DNA from: Zingiber officinale
Taxonomy: Eukaryota > Streptophyta > Magnoliopsida > Zingiberales > Zingiberaceae
Direction of reading: 5' to 3'
DNA length: 64,000 nt
NCBI RefSeq assembly: GCF_018446385.1
Contig: NC_055998.1
Location: 72,100,744-72,164,743 of the forward strand
Positions within the stretch are counted from its first letter, which is position 1. Every line of letters begins with the position of its first letter. Both the position numbers and the translations under genes were made by a program. The notes under the pieces are model-generated. The model searched no databases and had not been told where the DNA came from. It worked only from the letters and a program-made list of their open reading frames with translations. Below, piece after piece: positions 57,898 through 64,000 of this stretch.

Positions 57898-59513
57898 ATC
57901 TTCCACTGGCACTGGTGCTAATCACTAAGATATCGATTATCCATTGACCTAGTGTGATCATCATGCTTTCTCTATGCCAAAGACTTAGTCAAAGGATCCA
58001 CAATGTTATCATCGGTCGGGACTCTGCATATCCTCACATCTCCTCTATCGATGATCTCTCAAATGAGATACAATCGTTGTAGTATGTGTTTGGATCTCTG
58101 ATGAGAGTGAGGTTCCTTAGCCTGTACAATAGCCCCATTGTTATCACAATAGAGGTCTATTGGGTTCGCTATACTAAGAATAATACCAAGCTCTATGATG
58201 AACTTCTTGATCCAAACAACCTCCTTTGCTGCATCTAAAGCAGCAATGTACTCAACATCTGTTGTAAAATCAGCGACTGTGTCCTGCTTTGAACTCTTCC
58301 AGCTCACAGCCCTGCCATTTAAGTAAAACACATACCCTGACTGTGATCTGAAATCATCCTTGTCAGTTTGGAAGCTAGCATCGATGTAACCCTTTACAAC
58401 AAGCTCTTCATTGCCTTCAAAGATCAAGAGATAATCTTGAGTCATTCTCAAGTACTTAAGAATATTCTTGACTATTGTTTAGTGACCTTCACCTGGATTT
58501 AACTGGTATCTGCTCATCATGCTTAACGCATACGAGACATCTAGGCGAGTATAAAGCATGGCATACATGATAGACCCTATAGTAGATGCATAAGGAATTT
58601 GATCCATGCGGTCCCTTTCTTCCTTAGAGGAGGGGCATTGAGTCTTCGAAAGACTCACACAATGTGACATAGGCAGGAATCCCTTCTTGGGATTCTCTAT
58701 GGCAAAACATTTAAGCACCTTATCAATGTACGTACTCTGCCTTAGGCCAAGTAATCTTTTAGATCTATCTCTATAGATTTTAAGGCCTAAAATATAGGTT
58801 GCTTCACCTAAGTCTTTCATTGAAAAATAATTCCCAAGCCAAGTCATCACTGACTGAAGAGTAGGGATATCATTTCCAATGAAAAGTTTGTCATCTACAT
58901 ACAATATGAGAAAGATGACTGTGCTCCCACTAACCTTCTTGTAGACACAAGATTCATCTTCATTCTTAATGAAACCAAACGTTTTGATCGCATCATCGAA
59001 TCCAAGATTCTAGCTTCTAGAAGTTTGCTTTAATCCATATATGGATCTTTGCAGCTTACAAACCTTTCCAACATTCTTTGGATCTACAAAACTCTCAGGT
59101 TGTGTCATGTACACATCCTCCAGTAGATTTCCATTAAGAAATGTGGTTTTGACATTCATCTACTAGATCTCATAATCATAGTAAGCAACAATAGCAAGCA
59201 TGATCCGAAAAGACTTAAACATCGCAACTGGTGAAAAGGTTTCATCATAGTCTATACCATGAATCTGCTTAAATCCTTTAGCCACCATTCTACCTTTATA
59301 GGTATGCATATGACCATCCATGTCAGCCTTCACCTTGAAGACCCACTTACACCCAATGGGCTTGATCCCTTCAGGTGGATCAACCAAAGTCCATACTTGG
59401 TTAGTGTACATGGATTCCATTTCGGCTCTCATGGCCTCTAGCCATTTCTCAAAATCTGGGCCCTGTACAGCTTCTTGATAAGATGTAGGCTCGTTGAGAC
59501 CAACTAGCACTAC
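57898..59513 (-). pseudogene. Family-3 Copia RT and RNaseH, broken
   Basis: RT: 59510-59163 has EAVQGPDFEKWLEAMRAEME and GCKWVFKVKADMDGHMHTYK. A stop follows at about 59163, then SIYGLKQTSRS and another stop near 59010. 58904-58479 holds LYVDDKLFIGNDIPTLQSV with the catalytic YVDD retained. RNaseH: 58451-58059 has KGYIDASFQTDKDDFRSQSG, KQDTVADFTTDVEYIAALDA and DLYCDNNGAIVQA. The frame is largely open between a few stops, so the copy is less decayed than the Tat elements. Confidence 0.85.
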
Positions 59514-60437
59514 TGTTGGAACCCTAAGCTTATTTTGATGTGATCAACAAGTTAAGTTAGGTCATGTCATGTTTTAACCTTGTGTCTAAGTGTGCAGGAG
59601 CTTAGGAGCACAGGGAGTCGAGCAAAAGACGTAGCTAGCGAGAAGGACGACACGGGAGAGAGCCGACGGGGTTGGTGCGTCTAAGGTACGAGGTGCTGCG
59701 GAAGAGTACGCGGGCGGACGAGAAGGAGGCGCCAACGTTTTTGAGGGACGAGAAGTTAGAGCGGAAGGTTGCTCGAGAAGGCTGAAATTAAGTTTAGGTG
59801 AGCCTTATTTCGATTGGCTGAAATCACACAAGAGAGCAGAGCTGGAGAGAAAGACCCGGACCGAGGCGAGCAGCACCAGAGTAGAGTACCCGGACCAAAA
59901 GTCAACTTTGTTGACTTTACTAGTCCGGGCGCTCAGAACCATTTTGAGTGCCCAGACCAGTCCGGGCGCCTGGAGCCATTCCGAGCGCCCGAAATTAAGT
60001 TTTGACCAGGATCAAGTCAAACGTAATCTGTTGCGAAGGGGATAAAATTTTATCCCCTCCCAGGCACCTGGACACCTTCCAGGCGCCCCGACCAAGGCTA
60101 TAAATACAACCTTGGTCTAGAAGTTTTTCATCAATTCAAGAATTGTGTACTCAACACTTGTGAGCTTCATTTCTAGTTTAGCTTCTTCATTTTCTACGCG
60201 TCACTGCTGTAAGAAGGTTCTCTGCCTAAAGGATATATTCTAGTGCGCGATTCATTCCTTGGATTAACAACCTCCCCAGTTGTAACCAAGTAAAAATACT
60301 TATGCCTCTTCTTTTATTTTCTTTTTGTTTATTTAATCTATTTTATGCAAGTGTAATTTTGAAAGATCGAGAAGGGTTGTGTTTTGTTTTTTACAAGGCT
60401 ATTCAACCCCCTTCTAGTTGGCCAACACGATCCAATA
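59514..60437 (+). mobile_element. Family-4 5' LTR (924 bp)
   Basis: Starts TGTTGGAACCC and ends GATCCAATA (from AACA) before the primer site. A C run and aaccccctt lie near the 3' end, as in families 2 and 5. It carries one more palindrome pair than the 3' LTR, which accounts for most of the 33-bp length difference. Confidence 0.9.
59925..60106 (+). promoter_or_regulatory. Family-4 5' LTR promoter: palindrome pairs and TATA box
   Basis: GGCGCC-type palindrome cores start at 59928/59947, 59965/59984 and 60063/60082, each pair spaced 19 bp. The last two pairs are 98 bp apart. TATAAATA at 60099-60106 follows about 12 bp after the last palindrome. In the 3' LTR the pairs are at 63058/63077 and 63156/63175, also 19 bp, with TATAAATA at 63192-63199. 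Confidence 0.75.
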
Positions 60438-60439
60438 AG

Positions 60440-60452
60440 TGGTATAAGAGCC
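60440..60452 (+). other. Family-4 primer-binding site
   Basis: TGGTATAAGAGCC, two bases after the LTR, is one base from the tRNA-iMet-type TGGTATCAGAGCC. Confidence 0.85.
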
Positions 60453-60494
60453 AGGACGCTTCAGGAGGACTAACCACCGATCGAAGCAAAGACA

Positions 60495-61931
60495 ATGGTC
60501 GGACCGAGCATATACCCGCCGAAGTTCAAAGGAGAATTCGTTACCTAAAAAAAGTGAATGTAGGTATTTTTTAAAACGGATTTTGAGTTATTATTAATTA
60601 TGGAATTCAGTCTTATAGAACCAGAAGGTAAAGAGAAATATCAGTGGACAAAAAAGGAGTAGGCCGACTACGTGGCAAACGGTAAAGCAGAGTACCATCT
60701 GTTGAGCATTCTTCCGTCACAAGAAGTCAACCAAATCGGCAACTACGACTCTATGAAGGAACTTTGGGAGAAGTTCCTTGAGCTACATGAAGGGGTGTTC
60801 GAAGCCAAGATCGCAACACGGGATCTACTTCGCTACCAGCTCACTAACTTGCGACTTAGAGAAGATGAAACAACTACGCATCTGCACTCGCGAGTTAAAG
60901 AGCTTATCACCGAACTTTCGAATCTCGGAAAAAAGGTAAGTAACCGAGATTCACTAAGGTACACACTAAATTCTTTACCTAGAAATACGAAATGGGCATC
61001 ACTAGTAGATGCATTTTATATTTCTAAAGACTTAGAAAAAATTACTTTGGAAGAATTATTCTCGACATTTGAAGTGCATGAATCAAGATGTGTAGGTAAA
61101 AAGGAGTCCAATCACAACGTCGCCCTCAAAGCATCGAGAGACGAACCTGAGTTAGAGTCTTCTCTCGATGATGAGGAATTGGTTATGATGGTAAAACGTT
61201 TTAAGAAACTATGTAAGTCTAGAAATACTAACCATCCACAGGGTAGAAAGAAAAGGACGATCCGCTGCTACCACTGCAACAAAGAAGGGCACGTCAAGGA
61301 CAACTGCCCCAAGCTAAGGAACAAGGACAAAGACAAAGGTAAGAAGCCTGTCCAAAAGCGCAAGGTCTTAAAGGCGACGTGGGATGATACGTCGTCCGAA
61401 TCGAAAGTTGAGGCCTTCTCTGGACTTGTATTAATGTCAAGTCATCAAGATGATGACTGCGATTCAAGCTCTTCTGAAATGAGCATCGAGAGTATCGATG
61501 AACGGGGAGCTACGTCGGAAGAAAGCACCAGTTCAGGGGGAGACACGGATAACGAGATCGACAAGGTAAGTCAGGTATGATCTCTTCCTCCCGATAAATT
61601 ATTTAAGTTCGTTAAATTGTTAACAAAAGATTGATGGAAATTAGAAAAAGAAAATAAAAATTTTAAAGTAATTCTAGCTAAGTACTGCCCATTAGAAGAG
61701 TTAGAAAAATTAAAGTTAGAAAATGAAAATTTGAAAAGACAAATAGATTCTTTAAAAAATCATGCATGCTTCCATAATATAGATTTTAGAAAATACAATA
61801 ATTTAAATTGGTATTTTAGATATCACCAGGGAAAAATTAGAAATATTTCAAAAAGGTATGTCCCTAAGAAATATTTAGTTAATTCAGTAGGCTGGAACCT
61901 ATATTGGGTTCCAAAGTCTTGTTTAACTTGA
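60495..61931 (+). pseudogene. Family-4 gag, single frame with several stops
   Basis: Starts MVGPSIYPPKFKGEF at 60495. One frame continues to 61931 (about 479 codons) with stops at 60546, 60555, 60561, 60660, 61578 and 61632. The longest open part, after 60662, runs to 61577. It holds the UBN2-type core (SMKELWEKFLELHEGVFEAK and RDSLRYTLNSLPRNTKWASL), an intact CCHC knuckle CYHCNKEGHVKDNC near 61264-61308, an acidic Ser-rich part and a C-terminal coiled coil (LEKLKLENENLKRQ). It ends YVPKKYLVNSVGWNLYWVPK. No protease follows. Confidence 0.85.
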
Positions 61932-62641
61932 ACTATTAATTAGATTTAGCGCTTTCAGCGAGAAAATTAAATAATTAATTTCTTTATGAGGTTTTGTCTA
62001 AGAAAGTGGTTGTTGCTCCAATAACAAAGAATGCCTAGTACCTTGCTACTATCTGGAAGCCAAAATATTGAAATGAAATGTTTAATTAACTTTCTGATAA
62101 AGCATGCTTTGGAAAGTCCTTCAATTTTTTTTTGGAAATTAAAAAAAAATGCTTAGAAAAAATTTTCTGGCTTAAGTTTTCTGTTTAGAAAATTCTCAAA
62201 AATAATTTTGATTGCAAAAACTTAAAAATTTCTCAAAAATATTTTGTTTTCTTAGAAAAATTTTCTTGCTTAAGTTTTCTGCTTGGAAAATTCTCAAAAT
62301 AATTTTGATTGTAAAAACTTAGAAATTTTTTTCAAAATAACTTTTCATGCAAAAGTGAAATTTTCTTTGAGATTTTCTTTCACTTAGAAATATTTTCTAA
62401 AAATCATTGAAATAGTTTTCAAAAATTTTCTAAGTTTTAACTCTTAGATTTTTTTCTTAGAACCTCATTTTTTATGTAATCAAAGGGGGAGAAGGAAAAG
62501 TATAAGTCTAGGGGGAGGTAGACTAATTTTTTTTTCTACAATTTCTCTATATTTTTGCACTTTATTGCAATATTAGTTATTTCTTTTTATGTCTATTTAC
62601 CCTAGCTTAACTTGGGTTGCTCACATCAAAAAGAGGAAGAT
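61932..62641 (+). mobile_element. Family-4 non-coding tail and polypurine tract
   Basis: AT-rich, with a duplicated block (agaaaaattttctggcttaagttttctg at about 62155 and again near 62257, step about 100 bp) and many aaattttc words. It ends with AAAAAGAGGAAGAT (62628-62641), the polypurine tract. No open frame is present. Confidence 0.75.
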
Positions 62642-63532
62642 TACTGGAACCCCAAGGTTGTTTTGATGTGATCAACAAATTAAGTTAGGTCCTGTTATGT
62701 TTTAACCTTGTGTCTAAGTGTGCAGGAGCTTAGGAGCACAGGGAGTCGAGCAAAAGACGTAGCTAGCGAGAAGGACGGCACGGGAGAGACCCGACGAACT
62801 CGGTACGTCTGAGGTACGAGGTGCTGCGAAAGAGTATGCGGGCGGACGAGAAGGAGGCGCGCAACGTTTTCGAGGGGCGAGAAGTCTAAGCGGAAGGTTG
62901 CTCGATAAGGCCGAAAATTGGGTTCGGGTGAGCCTTATTTCGGCTGGCTGAAATCACCCAAGCGAGCAGAACCAGAGCGGAAGACCCAGATCGAGGTGAG
63001 TAGCACAGCAGCAGAGTACTCGGACCAAAAGTTTACTTTGTTGACTTTACTGGTCCGGGCGCTCGGAACTATTCCGGGCGCCCAAAATCAAGTTTTGACC
63101 AGGATCGCATCAAACGTGATCCGTTGCAAAGGGGATAAAATTTTATCCCCTCCCAGGCGCCTGAACCCCTTTCAGGTACCCCGACCAAGGCTATAAATAC
63201 AGCTTTGGTTTAGAAGCTTTTCATCAATTCAAGAATTGTGTACTCAACACTTGTGAGCTTTATTTCTAGTTTAGCTTTTTCATTTTCTGCGCTTCACTAC
63301 TGTAAGAGGCTTCTCCGCCTGAAGGAGATATTCTAGTGCATGATTCATTCCTTAGATTAACAACCTACTCAGTTGTAACCAAGAAAAAAATACTTGTGCC
63401 TCTTCTTTTAGTTTCTTTCTATTTATTTAATCTATTTTATGCAAGTGTTATTTTGAAAGATCGAGAAGGGCTGTGTTTTATTTTTTACAGGGCTATTCAA
63501 CCCCCCTTCTAGCCGGCCAACGTGATCCAACA
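62642..63532 (+). mobile_element. Family-4 3' LTR (891 bp)
   Basis: Starts TACTGGAACCCC (from TGTTGGAACCC) and ends GATCCAACA. It aligns with the 5' LTR throughout (gtgtgcaggagcttaggagc, ctcgagaaggctg and acttgtgagctt types) with many substitutions and one missing palindrome pair. Confidence 0.9.
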
Positions 63533-63537
63533 ACTAC

Positions 63538-64000
63538 ATCACCGTTGTCAGACAAGAGAAAAGAATATCTCTCAGGTTGACGATGGGTCCTATCAGATCT
63601 ACATAGAGCTTGTGCTACTTGAACTGGTTGTTATTCCACAACTTCTTGTAGTGTAACAAAATCCTGATCCACAACATCTTGTGGTACCTGTTCAATTTCC
63701 ATCAAGGTGTCAGTGCTAGTTTGTGTATCTTGAATTTCTTCAAGATCGACTTCATTCCCACTAGTTTCACCAGTTCTGGCAACAAACACCTTGCCTTGTG
63801 TGGGACTATAGAAGTATCCCTTTATTTCCTTGGGATATCCAACAAAATAGCACTTGTCTGATTTGGGTCCTAGTTTATCTGAGACTTGTCGTCTAATATA
63901 AGCCTCACAACCCCAAATCTTTATAAAAGATATCTTGGGGCTCTTCCCTATCCATATCGTATATGGTGTCTTTATGACGGCCTTGGATGGAACTCGGTTA
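63538..64000 (-). pseudogene. Family-3 Copia integrase end and linker to RT
   Basis: In minus sense the frame reads KTPYTIWIGKSPKISFIKIW and GCEAYIRRQVSDKLGPKSDK, the conserved end of Copia integrase. An acidic linker follows (SGNEVDLEEIQDTQTSTD) and stops at the actac duplication. It continues at 59513 into the RT start. The frame is open over the visible stretch. Confidence 0.8.

Larger units (their letters stand above)
59514..63532 (+). mobile_element. Family-4 gag-only LTR element (TR-GAG-like), structurally complete, 4.0 kb
   Basis: Perfect 5-bp target duplications actac (59509-59513 and 63533-63537) flank an element with 5' LTR (59514-60437), primer site (60440-60452), gag (60495-61931), non-coding tail, polypurine tract (62628-62641) and 3' LTR (62642-63532). 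No protease, integrase, RT or RNaseH is present. This is the layout described as terminal-repeat retrotransposon with gag domain (TR-GAG). It splits the Copia pol between the RT start and the linker. The LTRs differ visibly, so the insertion is not recent. Confidence 0.9.
56222..64000 (-). mobile_element. Family-3 Ty1/Copia element with pol, interrupted, 5' part outside the window
   Basis: Minus-strand order from the right edge: integrase end and linker (64000-63538), the nested gag-only element (63532-59514), RT (59513-58479), RNaseH (58451-58000), polypurine tract and 3' LTR (57897-56222). INT-RT-RNaseH order marks Copia. It is inserted in Tat-2 pol. The left flank is ggtga; the partner lies outside the window. 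Confidence 0.8.

Overview
The window reads as nuclear DNA of a flowering plant. It is AT-rich and built almost entirely from nested long-terminal-repeat (LTR) retrotransposons. I recognise no host gene, tRNA, rRNA or organelle sequence. Both plant superfamilies occur: Ty1/Copia (gag with CCHC zinc knuckle, pol in INT-RT-RNaseH order) and Ty3/Gypsy (Tat and Athila types, and a chromovirus whose integrase ends in a chromodomain-like segment). A large-genome monocot is plausible, but the sequence does not prove it. Nearly every coding region carries stops or frameshifts, many explicable as C-to-T or G-to-A changes, so the elements look old and methylation-decayed. For reference I number the LTR families 1 to 5. 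|| Layout. 1-3979: a minus-strand element with a non-coding interior, a tRNA-iMet-type primer site and a 2.66 kb LTR (family 1). 3980-6261: LTR-like DNA made largely of a ~145-bp tandem repeat. 6262-6647: a Tat LTR end folded into an inverted repeat. 6648-8183: a family-2 fragment. About 8351-24718: minus-strand Tat element (Tat-1) with 5' LTR, gag, PR, RT, RNaseH, INT, a minisatellite-rich 3' region and an antisense extra ORF. It is interrupted by a family-5 solo LTR and by a family-1 solo LTR that itself holds another family-1 solo LTR in opposite orientation. || 24719-35952: two opposed copies of family 2, a Copia-like group with gag and a second ORF but no visible pol. 35953-48188: an Athila-like gag element lacking its 3' LTR, which holds a family-5 LTR and a 5'-truncated chromovirus beside an 807-bp direct repeat. 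48189-51340: more family 2, its LTR split by a family-4 solo LTR. 51341-64000: plus-strand Tat-2, interrupted by a family-3 solo LTR and by a minus-strand family-3 Copia element. That Copia element is in turn interrupted by a complete 4.0 kb gag-only (TR-GAG-like) element of family 4 at 59514-63532. || Main signals. (1) LTRs of families 2, 4 and 5 and of the Athila-like element carry pairs of ~12-bp palindromes just upstream of a TATA box. The spacing within a pair is nearly fixed for each family (20-21, 19, 21 and 18 bp), and pairs recur about every 100 bp in families 2 and 5. (2) Three gag-bearing, pol-less element types occur in one window. (3) The second ORF of family 2 has an apparent small intron at the same place in both copies. 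(4) Two elements lacking one end are flanked by unusually long direct repeats (75 and 807 bp), as if incomplete reverse transcripts had been captured by DNA repair. No computation was run; all boundaries come from reading termini, target-site duplications, primer sites and polypurine tracts.
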